In this document: piece after piece, positions 10,462-20,504 of the stretch
Position numbering within the stretch: position 1 is the stretch's first letter
How the letters are laid out: each line of letters starts with the position of its first letter
Origin: Saccharopolyspora rhizosphaerae
Lineage (GTDB): Bacteria > Actinomycetota > Actinomycetes > Mycobacteriales > Pseudonocardiaceae
Assembly (NCBI RefSeq): GCF_003931915.1
Contig: NZ_RSAA01000035.1
Location: 372,001 to 436,000, forward strand
Direction of reading: 5' to 3'
DNA length: 64,000 nt
Program-made: the position numbers and the translations under genes
The notes under the pieces: generated by a model
Databases searched by the model: none
What the model was told of the DNA's origin: nothing
The model's input: only the letters and a program-made list of their open reading frames with translations

Positions 10462-12162
10462 TCAGACCAGGGGGAGCTGCAGCGCGGCCGGGGCCGAGGG
10501 CGGGACCGCCGGCGCCTCCGGCTCGACGGGAGCGATCCTGCGGTAGCCCTCGGACTGGTCCGGGCGCGGGTCCGCCTCGCCCTTGTTCGGCCACATCGCG
10601 AAGGCCCGCTCGGCCTGGGCGGTGATCGTCAGCGACGGGTTCACGCCGAGGTTCGCGCTGACCGCGGAACCGTCCACGACCGACAGCGTCGGGTAGGACC
10701 ACGCCCGGTGGTAGGCGTCGATGACGCCGGTCTCGGGACTGTCGCCGATCGCGCAGCCGCCGAGGAAGTGCGCGGTCATCGGGATGTCGAACATCTCGCC
10801 CCAGGTGCCGCCGGCGATGCCGCCGATCTTCTCCGCGACCAGCTCGTTGGCCTGTTCACCGGCCGGGATGTGGCTCGGGTTCGGCGCTCCGTGGCCCTGC
10901 TCCGAGGTCAGGAACCGCTTGCCGAACATGCGCTTGACGCTGGTGGTCAGCGAGTTGTCGAGGCTCTGCATCACCAGCAGGATCACCGTGCGCTGGCTCC
11001 AGTTGCGCACCGAGAGCATGCGCAGGGTCAGCAGCGGGTTCTCGCGGACGAACTTCCACAGCTGCTTCCACCGCGAGCCCTGCCCGCCCTTCGTCGCCGG
11101 GATCTGCAGCAGGCCCATCGCGTTGGCGCCCTCGGTGTAGCGGACCGGCTCGATGTGGGTGTCCTCGTCGGGGTGGAACGAGGAGGTGATGGCCACGCCG
11201 GTGGAGAAGTCGCGGTCCGGGTCGACCTCCGGCACCTGCGCACCGATGATCGCCTCGGAGTTGGTGCGGGTCAGCATGCCCAGCCTGGAGGACAGCTCCG
11301 GGAGGTCGCCGTTGTCGACGCTGCGGTGCAGCAGGTTCTGCGTGCCCCAGGTCCCGGCGGCAACGACGACCTGGTCGGCGCTGAAGATCTTGGGGTTGCG
11401 CTTGAGCTTGGCACCGGTGCGCGAGGTCGCGATGCGCCAGCGCCCGTCGGCGCCCTTGCCCAGCCGGTTGACCGTGGTGAGCGGGAAGACCTGCGCGCCG
11501 TTCTTCTCGGCGAGGTAGAGGTAGTTCTTGACCAGCGTGTTCTTCGCACCGACCCGGCAGCCGGTCATGCAGGCGCCGCACTCGGTGCAGCCGGTCCGCG
11601 CCGGACCCGTGCCGCCGAAGTACGGGTCGGCGTCGGTGCGGCCCGCCTCGTTGAAGTACACGCCGACCGGGGTGGTGTGGAAGGTGTCGGCGACGCCCAT
11701 GTCTGCCGCGACCTGCTTCATCACCACGTCGTGCGGGGTCTCCGACGGCTGGTCGATGACGCCGAGCATCTTGGTGGCCTGGTCGTAGTAGGGCGCCAGC
11801 TCCGACTCCCAGTCGGTGATGTGCGCCCACTGCGAGTCCTGGTAGAAGGGCCTGAGCGGCCGGTACAGAGTGTTGGCGTAGTTCAGCGAGCCACCACCGA
11901 CTCCCGCGCCGGCGAGGATGAGCACGTCGCGGAGCATGTGGATCCGCTGCACGCCGAAGCACCCGAGCTGCGGGGCCCAGAGGAACTTCCGCAGGTCCCA
12001 GGACGTCTTCGGCAGCTCCTCGTCGGAGAACCGGCGACCCGCTTCGAGCACCGCGACCCGGTAGCCCTTCTCGGTCAGGCGCAGCGCGGCAACGCTGCCG
12101 CCGAAGCCCGAGCCGATGACCACCACGTCGAAATCGGTACCGCCATCACCACGTTGTGCCAT
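10462..12162 (-). CDS. GMC-family FAD oxidoreductase, ChoD-like
   Basis: 566 aa from the ATG at 12162; a longer frame to 12255 adds only low-complexity residues. The N-terminal FAD-binding dinucleotide fold reads DFDVVVIGSGFGGSVAALRL, and the GMC signature region has LAGAGVGGGSLNYAN. The C-terminal GMC domain ends with VVDGSAVSANLGVNPSLTI. A four-cysteine cluster (TGCTECGACMTGC) sits in the middle. It resembles mycobacterial ChoD (cholesterol-oxidase family), which lies at the same place beside guaB3. Whether a sterol is the substrate is unproven. An inverted repeat 20 bp upstream is a candidate operator. Confidence 0.85.
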   Translation of the reverse strand: MAQRGDGGTDFDVVVIGSGFGGSVAALRLTEKGYRVAVLEAGRRFSDEELPKTSWDLRKFLWAPQLGCFGVQRIHMLRDVLILAGAGVGGGSLNYANTLYRPLRPFYQDSQWAHITDWESELAPYYDQATKMLGVIDQPSETPHDVVMKQVAADMGVADTFHTTPVGVYFNEAGRTDADPYFGGTGPARTGCTECGACMTGCRVGAKNTLVKNYLYLAEKNGAQVFPLTTVNRLGKGADGRWRIATSRTGAKLKRNPKIFSADQVVVAAGTWGTQNLLHRSVDNGDLPELSSRLGMLTRTNSEAIIGAQVPEVDPDRDFSTGVAITSSFHPDEDTHIEPVRYTEGANAMGLLQIPATKGGQGSRWKQLWKFVRENPLLTLRMLSVRNWSQRTVILLVMQSLDNSLTTSVKRMFGKRFLTSEQGHGAPNPSHIPAGEQANELVAEKIGGIAGGTWGEMFDIPMTAHFLGGCAIGDSPETGVIDAYHRAWSYPTLSVVDGSAVSANLGVNPSLTITAQAERAFAMWPNKGEADPRPDQSEGYRRIAPVEPEAPAVPPSAPAALQLPLV

Positions 12163-12182
12163 GCGCGACAGCGTAAGCGAAA

Positions 12183-12196
12183 CTACTGACCAGTAG
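12183..12196. promoter_or_regulatory. Inverted repeat upstream of the GMC oxidoreductase
   Basis: CTACTG-N2-CAGTAG lies 20 bp upstream of the ATG at 12162. A close-spaced dyad at a promoter suits a TetR-type repressor. No such regulator is adjacent, so the protein that reads it is unknown. Confidence 0.4.
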
Positions 12197-12319
12197 CTAG
12201 ACCCCGGAGACCGACGAGGAGGGGGAGGTTCGAGGCGCTCCACACCCCGCACCACGTGCAGGCGGAGCGCAGGTCAGGTGGAACCTCCGCGCCTCGTCCT
12301 TCCACACCACCGGCAGAGG

Positions 12320-13450
12320 TCAGCCGCGGAGCATGAGGCCGACCTTCTGGAACTCCTTCAGGTCGCGGTAGCCCGTCTTGGCCATGGCGCGGCGCAGACC
12401 GCCCATGAGGTTCAACGTGCCGTACGGGTCGCTGCTGGGCCCGAAGAGCATCTTCTCCAGGTCGGCGTCGCTGCCCGTGAAACCGACGATCTCGCTGCGC
12501 GGCAGGTTCGGGTGCGCCGCTGCGGAGGTCCAGTAGTAGCCCTGCGCGGGAGACTCGGTGGACTCGCTCAGCGCCTCGCCGAGCATGACCGCGTCGGCGC
12601 CGCAGGCGATCGCCTTGGCGATGTCGCCGGAGTAGGACAGCGAACCGTCGGCGATGACGTGCACGTACCGGCCGCCGGTCTCGTCGAGGTAGTCGCGGCG
12701 GGCCGCAGCGGCGTCGGCGATGGCGGTCGCCATCGGCACGCCGATGCCCAGCACCTGGGTGGTCGTGGCCGAGCGGGACTGGCCGAAGCCGACGATCACG
12801 CCGGCCGCGCCGGTGCGCATCAGGTGCATCGCGGTCCGGTAGTCGCCCACACCACCGGCGACGACGGGCACGTCCAGCTCGTTGATGAACCGCTTGAGGT
12901 TCAGCGGCTCGCCATCCCGGGCCACGTGCTCGGCCGAGATGATCGTGCCCTGCACGAACAGCAGCTCGACGCCGGCGGCCAGCAGGTCGGGGGTCAGCTC
13001 CTCGGCGTGCTGCGGGCTGACGCGGGCGGCGACCGTGACGCCGGAGTCCTTGACCTGCCGGAGGGCCTCGGAGAGCAGGTCCAGCCGGATCGGAGCGGAG
13101 TGCAGCTCCTGCAGCCGCTGGATCGGCGCCTCCAGGTCGCTGCTCTCCTCGGCGAGGCGGATCACGTCAGCGAGCTTGTCCTCGACGTCGGAGTGCCGCG
13201 CCCACAGGCCCTCGGCGTTGAGCACGCCCAGGCCGCCGAGCTCACCCATGCGCACCGCCGAGGCGGGCGAGACGACCGCGTCGGTCGGGTGCGTGATCGC
13301 CGGGATGTCGAAGCGGTAGGCGTCGATCTGCCAGGCCAGCGACACGTCCTTGGAGGACCGGGTGCGCCGCGAGGGCACGATCTCCACGTCGTCCAAGTCG
13401 TAGCCGCGCATGGCGGTCCGGCCCATGCCGATCTCAACCTGATCCCGCAC
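12320..13450 (-). CDS. guaB3: IMP dehydrogenase-related protein GuaB3
   Basis: 376 aa. It is a TIM-barrel IMPDH/GMP-reductase family protein without the CBS pair, opening with GMGRTAMRGYDLDDVEIVPS as GuaB3 proteins do. The loop that holds the catalytic Cys in true IMPDH (GSICTT in the neighbour) reads GFGQSRSATTTQ here, with no cysteine visible. The conserved MATAIADAAAARRDYLDETG block is present. It has a strong Shine-Dalgarno (AGGAGGG) before the GTG at 13450. It lies downstream of guaB2 as in M. tuberculosis. Activity is debated for this family, and a structural or regulatory role is possible. Confidence 0.93.
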   Translation of the reverse strand: MRDQVEIGMGRTAMRGYDLDDVEIVPSRRTRSSKDVSLAWQIDAYRFDIPAITHPTDAVVSPASAVRMGELGGLGVLNAEGLWARHSDVEDKLADVIRLAEESSDLEAPIQRLQELHSAPIRLDLLSEALRQVKDSGVTVAARVSPQHAEELTPDLLAAGVELLFVQGTIISAEHVARDGEPLNLKRFINELDVPVVAGGVGDYRTAMHLMRTGAAGVIVGFGQSRSATTTQVLGIGVPMATAIADAAAARRDYLDETGGRYVHVIADGSLSYSGDIAKAIACGADAVMLGEALSESTESPAQGYYWTSAAAHPNLPRSEIVGFTGSDADLEKMLFGPSSDPYGTLNLMGGLRRAMAKTGYRDLKEFQKVGLMLRG

Positions 13451-13658
13451 CGTGTGTCCCTCCTAGCGGCGGATGTCCAGCGAGACATTCTCTCCGCAAG
13501 CTCGGACCTCCCGCCGCCCGGGTCCCACGATCACGGTCCGAGCACATGCCGTGCCACCCCGTCAGGCGAGGACGGCACCACGGGTCCTGAGCAGCTCTCC
13601 GGCGAGAACGGCCACGGCGGTGCGCGGTCCGGAGAGCCGCCCAGGTCCTGCTGCCGGC

Positions 13659-15230
<1,572 letters not shown>

Positions 15231-15438
15231 TTACCACGGCGATCGCGTGCTGCGGGCAGCTGTGCTGAGTAGCAACGCGGCGTCCGGACATGGGATTCCC
15301 CAGATGATAGAGACCACAGGTCAGGGCATGAATGCCCCGCCCCGGCACGGGTGGGCCGCACCACGGGTGGAGGGCGCGGTGTGGGAAACCCCGCCCCGAG
15401 AGCCCCGCGCGGGCGACGCGCCCGGTACCGTGCGGGCC

Positions 15439-15831
15439 GTGCCGCACGATCCGATGCCACCAGACCCGTTCGCGGGTGATCCGGAAGATCCGAGCATGGC
15501 ACTCGGTGATCATGACGCCGAGGACGGTCCACCGCTCGGTGACGAGGAGCGCGCCGAACTGCTCGCCGACCTGACCGATCTGGCCGTCTACCAGGCGCTG
15601 CTGGAGCCGCGGGGCGTCCGGGGGATCGTCGTGGACTGCGCGGACTGCGGCGAGTGCCACTACCACGACTGGGAGTTGCTGCGTTCCAGCCTTTCCCAGC
15701 TCCTCCACGACGGCCGCATGCGGCCGCACGAACCGGCCTACGACCCGGACCCGGGCCAGTACGTCACCTGGGAGTACTGCCGAGGCTACGCAGACGGCAT
15801 GACCGAAAGCGAGAGCGAGAGCACCCTCTGA
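15439..15831 (+). CDS. DUF5319 family protein (Rv3412-like)
   Basis: 130 aa. It has an acidic Pro/Asp N terminus (HDPMPPDPFAGDPEDPSMAL) and a conserved core with CADCGECHYHDWELL, where four Cys/His residues look like a metal-binding knuckle. The C terminus is aromatic (QYVTWEYCRGYADGM). Rv3412 of M. tuberculosis has the same place beside guaB2 and sigD. I placed the start at GTG 15439 because the conserved DPMPPDPF follows at once; the GTG at 15430 or the ATG at 15454 are alternatives. The function is unknown. Confidence 0.82.
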   Translation: MPHDPMPPDPFAGDPEDPSMALGDHDAEDGPPLGDEERAELLADLTDLAVYQALLEPRGVRGIVVDCADCGECHYHDWELLRSSLSQLLHDGRMRPHEPAYDPDPGQYVTWEYCRGYADGMTESESESTL

Positions 15832-15942
15832 CCGAGGCCCTCGGTCCCGTTCAGCGGGACGAGCGGGCTTGAACGGCTCCGCGGCGCGAGCCACGACCAC
15901 GCAGGCCCCACGCAGCACCCGAGCATCGACGGCTCACGACGA

Positions 15943-15973
15943 AGGGCGCCTCTGACCGGGTCAGAGGCGCCCT
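15943..15973. terminator. Bidirectional hairpin terminator
   Basis: A 15-bp perfect stem (15943-15957 with 15959-15973) sits between the rightward DUF5319 gene and the leftward rsdA gene. The rest of this 322-bp gap carries only a repeat copy at 16029. Confidence 0.8.
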
Positions 15974-16028
15974 CCCACGTCGGACGAGCGGCGAAGCAGC
16001 TTCCACTTCACCCCAGTTGATCACCCAG

Positions 16029-16069
16029 GACCGCCGCAGGTTCCTGAGTGGACTCGCGGCGAGGCGGCG
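16029..16069 (+). repeat. Dispersed intergenic repeat, copy 2 (partial)
   Basis: GACCGCCGCAGGTTCCTGAG followed by a GCGGCGAG core matches the middle of the family described at 45406. It lies just beyond the rsdA stop. Confidence 0.5.
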
Positions 16070-16153
16070 TACCTCAGGAGCGACGCCGGGAGCTCAGACG
16101 GCGTCTGAGGTCCCGCCGCCCGCACCGCCACGCAGGACGAGCCGATCGAAGAC

Positions 16154-17224
16154 TCACGGAGTCGAGGTCTGAGGTTGGTTCGGCCAGAACCACCCACCCG
16201 ACGAACTCTCCGAGCTGCTGGTCTCGCTGGGCGAGGTGGTCGGGGAGGTCGGGTCGGTGGTGCTGGACGGCGGAGTGGTGCTGTCCGTCGGCGGGACGCC
16301 CGGGTCCGGCGGCGGGAGCGGCTGCGACGGGGACGGCTGCGTCGTCGGCGGCAGCGTCGTCGTCGGCGTGGAGGTCTGCGAGGACTGCCCGCTGCCGCGA
16401 TCGATCCGCTTGGTCAGCGACTCGTGCGCGGCCTTGAGCTCGGACAACCCGTTCTCGGCGTCGACCTTGGCCATGTGTTCCTTGGCCGAGCGCAACGCTT
16501 CCTCGGCAGCGAGCCGGTTGCCCCGGTCGACAGCGCTCTCGGCCGTGTCGAGGTCGGTGCGCGCCGAAGCCGCGGCCTGCACCGCGCGGGTGTGGTCGGT
16601 GTAGAGCACCTGGGCCACGCCCCACAGCATGTCGCCGGGCTGGGCGTCGCGGGCCGCCACGCCCACACCGGTGAAGGTGATCATCAGAACGGCCGCCGCG
16701 GTGACCACCGGGACGAGATGCCTCCGGCGCAGGAAGCTGCGCGGCCTACCGGCCTCGGCGATCGCCGCAGCGGCGGTGTCGGTGTCCACCAGATCACCGA
16801 TGGGCGCGGAGTCGACGTCCTGACGCCAGGCCACCAGCAGCTCTTCGAGGCTGGGGCCACCGTCGGCCGACACCGGCACGTCGGGGTTCGTCCCGCCCAG
16901 CGCGTCGAGCAGAAGGTCGTCCTCCTGCAGCGCGGCCAGGTCGATCGGTTCGTCGCTGAAGTCGTCGAGGTCGGCGAGCTCCACGTCCGCACCACCGCGC
17001 GGACGGAAGGTCAAGACCTCGGCACCGGCCTCTTCGCGGGAGGTCTCGGGCTCTTTCGAGCCGGAGTCCCGGTGGTTGTCGCTCAGTTCCGTTCCCTCGT
17101 CTGCGGATCCCTCAGCGGGAACCAGGTCCCGCTCGTCTGCACGGGTCGAACGGTCCTGCTCCAGGGCGGACTCGTCGGCGGGGTCGCCTCCCAGCTCCCC
17201 TCCGGGCCCTTTCCGCTCAGCCAT
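16154..17224 (-). CDS. rsdA: Anti-sigma-D factor RsdA
   Basis: 356 aa. The acidic cytosolic N-terminal half contains the SigD-binding segment (about 80-140, ADVELADLDDFSDEPIDL). One membrane helix follows (about 170-191), then a helical extracytoplasmic region (SARTDLDTAESAVDRGNRLA) and a Thr/Pro/Ser-rich tail. It should hold SigD inactive until proteolysis. Its ATG directly abuts the sigD stop with no spacing, as expected for translational coupling of a sigma and its antagonist. It matches Rv3413c in place and architecture. Confidence 0.93.
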   Translation of the reverse strand: MAERKGPGGELGGDPADESALEQDRSTRADERDLVPAEGSADEGTELSDNHRDSGSKEPETSREEAGAEVLTFRPRGGADVELADLDDFSDEPIDLAALQEDDLLLDALGGTNPDVPVSADGGPSLEELLVAWRQDVDSAPIGDLVDTDTAAAAIAEAGRPRSFLRRRHLVPVVTAAAVLMITFTGVGVAARDAQPGDMLWGVAQVLYTDHTRAVQAAASARTDLDTAESAVDRGNRLAAEEALRSAKEHMAKVDAENGLSELKAAHESLTKRIDRGSGQSSQTSTPTTTLPPTTQPSPSQPLPPPDPGVPPTDSTTPPSSTTDPTSPTTSPSETSSSESSSGGWFWPNQPQTSTP

Positions 17225-17797
17225 TCAGACCACCTCCTCCGCGGACAGCGTCTTCCGCAACCGGGCCAGTGCGCGATGTTGTGCCACGCGCACAGCACCC
17301 GGTGTCGAGCCGACCGCTTCGGCGGTTTCCTCCGCCGACAGCCCGACTACCACCCGGAGCAGCAAGATCTCCCGCTGCTTGGCCGGGAGGATTTGGAGCA
17401 ACTGCGCCATCCTGCCCGAGAGCTCACCTTGCATCGCCCGCTGCTCTGGACCAGCCTCGGACTCCGGGGTGTCCGGCATGTCCGCGACCGGTTCAGAACG
17501 GTTGCGAGCGGACGCACGGTGCGCATCAGCCACCTTGTGCGCGGCGATGCCGTACACGAACGCCAAGAACGGACGACCCTGGTCCTTGTAACTGGGCAGC
17601 GCGGTCAGCACCGCCAGGCACACTTCCTGGGCCACGTCGTCCGCCGAAGCGAACGACCTCTCGTTTCGTCCGACCCTGGCGCGGCAGTACCGCACCACCA
17701 AAGGACGGATTTCGGCCAGCAAGCGCTCAATCGACTGACGATCGCCGTCGACGGCGGCGCTTACAAGAGCGTCCAGCCCGTCCCCCACATTGGTCAT
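17225..17797 (-). CDS. sigD: ECF RNA polymerase sigma factor SigD
   Basis: 190 aa from the ATG at 17797 (TNVGDGLDALVSAAVDGDRQ). Region 2 includes VRYCRARVGRNERSFASADDVAQEV, the core-binding and -10 recognition part. Region 4 includes LPAKQREILLLRVVVGLSAE then GSTPGAVRVAQHRALARLR. It is cotranscribed with rsdA, which should restrain it. M. tuberculosis SigD controls genes for ribosomal and secreted proteins in stationary phase; the targets here are unknown. A longer frame to 17869 is possible, but its added N terminus is not sigma-like. Confidence 0.94.
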   Translation of the reverse strand: MTNVGDGLDALVSAAVDGDRQSIERLLAEIRPLVVRYCRARVGRNERSFASADDVAQEVCLAVLTALPSYKDQGRPFLAFVYGIAAHKVADAHRASARNRSEPVADMPDTPESEAGPEQRAMQGELSGRMAQLLQILPAKQREILLLRVVVGLSAEETAEAVGSTPGAVRVAQHRALARLRKTLSAEEVV

Positions 17798-18281
17798 CGC
17801 AGACAGCAGCCCTGGTGTTACGCGTTCAAGCGATTCGGATTTGCCCGGCGAGTTTCGCGTGCACCGCACGCCGCGCCGTGGCCACCGTACCGGGCAGGAG
17901 GCGTTCGCAGAACAGGGACCGGGGATCGGGGGCCGTCGGCGTCACACATCCACATCTACCAGAACTGCGAATCGGCGGCGTTCGCCCTGGCCACCGTGAT
18001 CGTGGAGGTGCGCGGAGGGGTTCTCGGAGACGAGCTTCACACCGTCGTCCGCGGGTGCCCGGCGGCGGCGACGGCCGGGGTGGGGAGGTTTTCGCCGCCG
18101 GCACCTGAGATCTTCGGCCGGCCGGAGGCGACCATGGCTCACACCACGCTGTTCCCGTGCCGCCGTGCAGCGCGGGCGTGATGCGAGCCACAGCCACGTC
18201 CGAAGCGTCAGCTCACCAGAAGGCGCTCTCCTCGAGCGTCACCGGCGTCCCCCAGCTCACTGCCGGTGCCGCCTGGTCACA
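17798..18281. other. Gene-free stretch upstream of sigD
   Basis: 484 bp between sigD and the bldM-like gene. Short reading frames exist on both strands, but they are Arg/Pro-rich with no recognisable domain or ribosome-binding site. M. tuberculosis has Rv3415c near this place; I see no counterpart. It must contain the sigD promoter, which I could not place. Confidence 0.5.
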
Positions 18282-18878
18282 TCACGCGACCAGGCCGCGG
18301 CGGAACCCGTGCGCCACCGCCTGAGCGCGGTCGCGGACGCCCAGCTTGCGGAAGAGCCGGCGGGCGTGGGTCTTCACCGTGTCCTCGGACAGGTACAGCT
18401 CGCGGCCGATCTGGCCGTTGCTCTTGCCCTGGCTCATGCCGCGCAGCACCTGGAGCTCGCGCTCCGTGAGCTGCACGCCGGGGTCGGACGGCTGGCGCGG
18501 GGCGGGCACCGAGGTGCTCGCCAGCGTGTGGGCGAGCGCGGCGACCAGTTCGGGGCGGGAGGCGTCCCAGCGGAGGTAACCGCGGGCACCACCGGCGATG
18601 GCCGCGGCGATGCTCGCCGCGTCGTCGGGGGCGCCGAAGACGATCACGTTGGCTTGGGGATGAGCGGACACGAGCCGCCGGGTGGCCTCGACACCGTTGG
18701 GGACGGCGCGTTGCGTTCCCACCAGCACGACGTCCACGGCTTGCCGCGAGAAGCGGGCCAGCAGCTCGTCGCCGTGGGCGACGCAATCAATCCGGCTCAC
18801 TCCGGGGACAGCCGACATCACACGAGTGAGCCCTTCCCGGACGCTACGTCGGTCATCGCAGATCAGGACCGTCGTCAC
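18282..18878 (-). CDS. bldM: BldM-like atypical response regulator
   Basis: 198 aa. The GTG at 18878 is fixed by AGGAAGGAG six bases upstream. The C-terminal LuxR HTH is very like Streptomyces BldM (LSEDTVKTHARRLFRKLG and SNGQIGRELYLSED), and bldM also lies beside sigD/guaB there. The receiver is degenerate: Asp8 and Asp9 remain, but the residue at position 54, where BldM has Asp54, is Gly (VVLVGTQ). The usual Lys after GYL is also missing (GYLRWDAS). It therefore cannot be phosphorylated in the normal way and should act as a constitutive or ligand-gated developmental regulator. Confidence 0.85.
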   Translation of the reverse strand: MTTVLICDDRRSVREGLTRVMSAVPGVSRIDCVAHGDELLARFSRQAVDVVLVGTQRAVPNGVEATRRLVSAHPQANVIVFGAPDDAASIAAAIAGGARGYLRWDASRPELVAALAHTLASTSVPAPRQPSDPGVQLTERELQVLRGMSQGKSNGQIGRELYLSEDTVKTHARRLFRKLGVRDRAQAVAHGFRRGLVA

Positions 18879-19153
18879 GGGAACTCCTTCCTGCAGGCGA
18901 GTGACGTTCCACAAGCCCTATCGGACGCATGGGGCGAAACCTTGACACGATCCGGTGCTTAATCCGTCCGGGATTCGGCTCGCCGACACTCGTGAGGGAT
19001 GTTCACCAGAACGGAGCAGGGTCAGTCCGTCACCCCTCGCCGATGTCGGCTCACGCGCCATACCTGCGGTGTTCACCCGTTCGCTGCGAATGTGACGATC
19101 ACTTCGCCCGTGTGAACGACCATCGCGATCGACCCCGCAAAAGGTTCTGTGAT

Positions 19154-19173
19154 TTGAGTCACATCGTACTCAA
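19154..19173. promoter_or_regulatory. TTGAGT-N8-ACTCAA inverted repeat
   Basis: A perfect 6-bp dyad with an 8-bp spacer lies 276 bp upstream of the bldM-like start and immediately after the stop codon of the MerR gene. TGAGT/ACTCA half-sites resemble, as I recall, those reported for BldM in Streptomyces, so autoregulation is conceivable. The stem is AT-rich and short, which makes it a poor terminator. Confidence 0.35.
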
Positions 19174-19174
19174 C

Positions 19175-20305
19175 TCAGCCCAGGACGGTAGAGCAGACGC
19201 GGTCGACGGCGGTCTCCAGCGACCCGAGCAGCTCGACGTGAGCGGGGAGCGCGTCGGGTGCCCAGCCCGCCCCGGCGACGAAGGCGCGGGCCCGCTGCCG
19301 GGTGATCGGGATGTCCTCGAGGACGCGCGGCGCGGCGTAGTACGGCTGGTCGGCCCAGAGCACCACGGCGGCGGGCGCGGAGCGCTTCACCGCGGCCGTC
19401 AGGCCTTCGCGGGGCAGTGCGGCGCCGAAGAGCCGGTGGCCGACCCGGCGCGCGGCCAGCGCCGCCGCCAGGGCAACCAGCTCGAGCTCCTGGACCTCAC
19501 CGGGCACGGGAGCGAGCACGACCGGACGCGGGTTCTCCGGCTTCGGCGCCCGGGCGATCACCGAGCGCAGCGCCGTCGAGGCGCAGTCGTTGAGCAGCTG
19601 CAGGACCTCGACCCCGGTCCCCGCGCGCTGCCGGCGCTCGCTGACCGCCCGCAGCACCGGCTGCAGCATCTCCTGCCAGGTGCGGACCACGCCGTCGGCG
19701 TCCATCGCCTCGATCAGCAGCTGCTGCACCGACCACGAGTCCAGCGCCAGGGCGGCCCGCCCGAGGCCGCGGGCGCGCGGCCCGGCCCCGGAGAGCTTGA
19801 GCCCCCGCCCGCCGGTGTTCGTACCGGCCAGACCGAGCTCGTCGCTGCTGTCGAGGACACCGGACATCAGCAGCGGGCCGTGGGGCCCCTCCGCACCCGG
19901 CGCGTCCGGCCGGTCGCCGTCCGAGTGCCGCTGGGGCGGCGGAGCGGCGACCGCGCGGGCGTACCGGGCCGCTTCCATCGGGGAGGCACCGCGCAGCAGG
20001 GCGCGCTGCATCTGCTCCAGGCGGGCGATGTCGTCCGGCCCGTAGCGGCGGTGCCTGCCGCTGGTGTGGTCGCTGGGACCCAGCCCGTAGCGGCGGTCCC
20101 AGGTGCGCAACGTGGCAGGCGCGACGCCGAGCCTGCGCGCGACCGCGGCGACGCTGAGCCTCGGCTCGTCGTCCAGGGCTATCCCCTCCGGGTCCTGCGC
20201 TGGCGTCTCCGACGCGACCCCCGGTTCACCGGTCGGCGAATCGCCGGGAAGCCCGGGGGTGTCGACCCCCGCAACTGGTTCAGGCCGCGTCGTCACGCCG
20301 GACAT
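19175..20305 (-). CDS. MerR regulator with degenerate B12-binding-like domain
   Basis: 376 aa from the ATG at 20305. The MerR winged helix at about 48-115 reads RLSVAAVARRLGVAPATLRT then GRHRRYGPDDIARLEQMQRA. The C-terminal 170 residues follow the plan of CarH/LitR light sensors: a helical bundle (WQEMLQPVLRAVSER) and a Rossmann-like B12 fold (VPGEVQELELVALAAALAA). The EH pair of the bundle and the His of the GExH cobalamin motif (here GEVQ) are replaced, so adenosylcobalamin binding looks lost. It is divergent from whiB3 and may regulate it. Confidence 0.85.
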   Translation of the reverse strand: MSGVTTRPEPVAGVDTPGLPGDSPTGEPGVASETPAQDPEGIALDDEPRLSVAAVARRLGVAPATLRTWDRRYGLGPSDHTSGRHRRYGPDDIARLEQMQRALLRGASPMEAARYARAVAAPPPQRHSDGDRPDAPGAEGPHGPLLMSGVLDSSDELGLAGTNTGGRGLKLSGAGPRARGLGRAALALDSWSVQQLLIEAMDADGVVRTWQEMLQPVLRAVSERRQRAGTGVEVLQLLNDCASTALRSVIARAPKPENPRPVVLAPVPGEVQELELVALAAALAARRVGHRLFGAALPREGLTAAVKRSAPAAVVLWADQPYYAAPRVLEDIPITRQRARAFVAGAGWAPDALPAHVELLGSLETAVDRVCSTVLG

Positions 20306-20504
20306 ATTCCGGTTCTCACCTTCTGAGGGCAAGCCGGTCGGACTTCGATCACCCCATTTCCCAGGATCACACCAACGATGAACAGCTTTTGGCGCGAAAG
20401 GGGTTGAACAAGTTTTGACTCGGTTCTACGGTCGGATCATGCGAGGCTGCGGCGGTCCCGCCGTGGCGAGGGAGGGGATCCACCGGTAGGAGGTGGTTGT
20501 CGCA

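Noticed and set aside
17942-18142. Leftward 66-codon frame upstream of sigD
   Set aside because: Arg/Pro-rich, with no Shine-Dalgarno and no recognisable motif.
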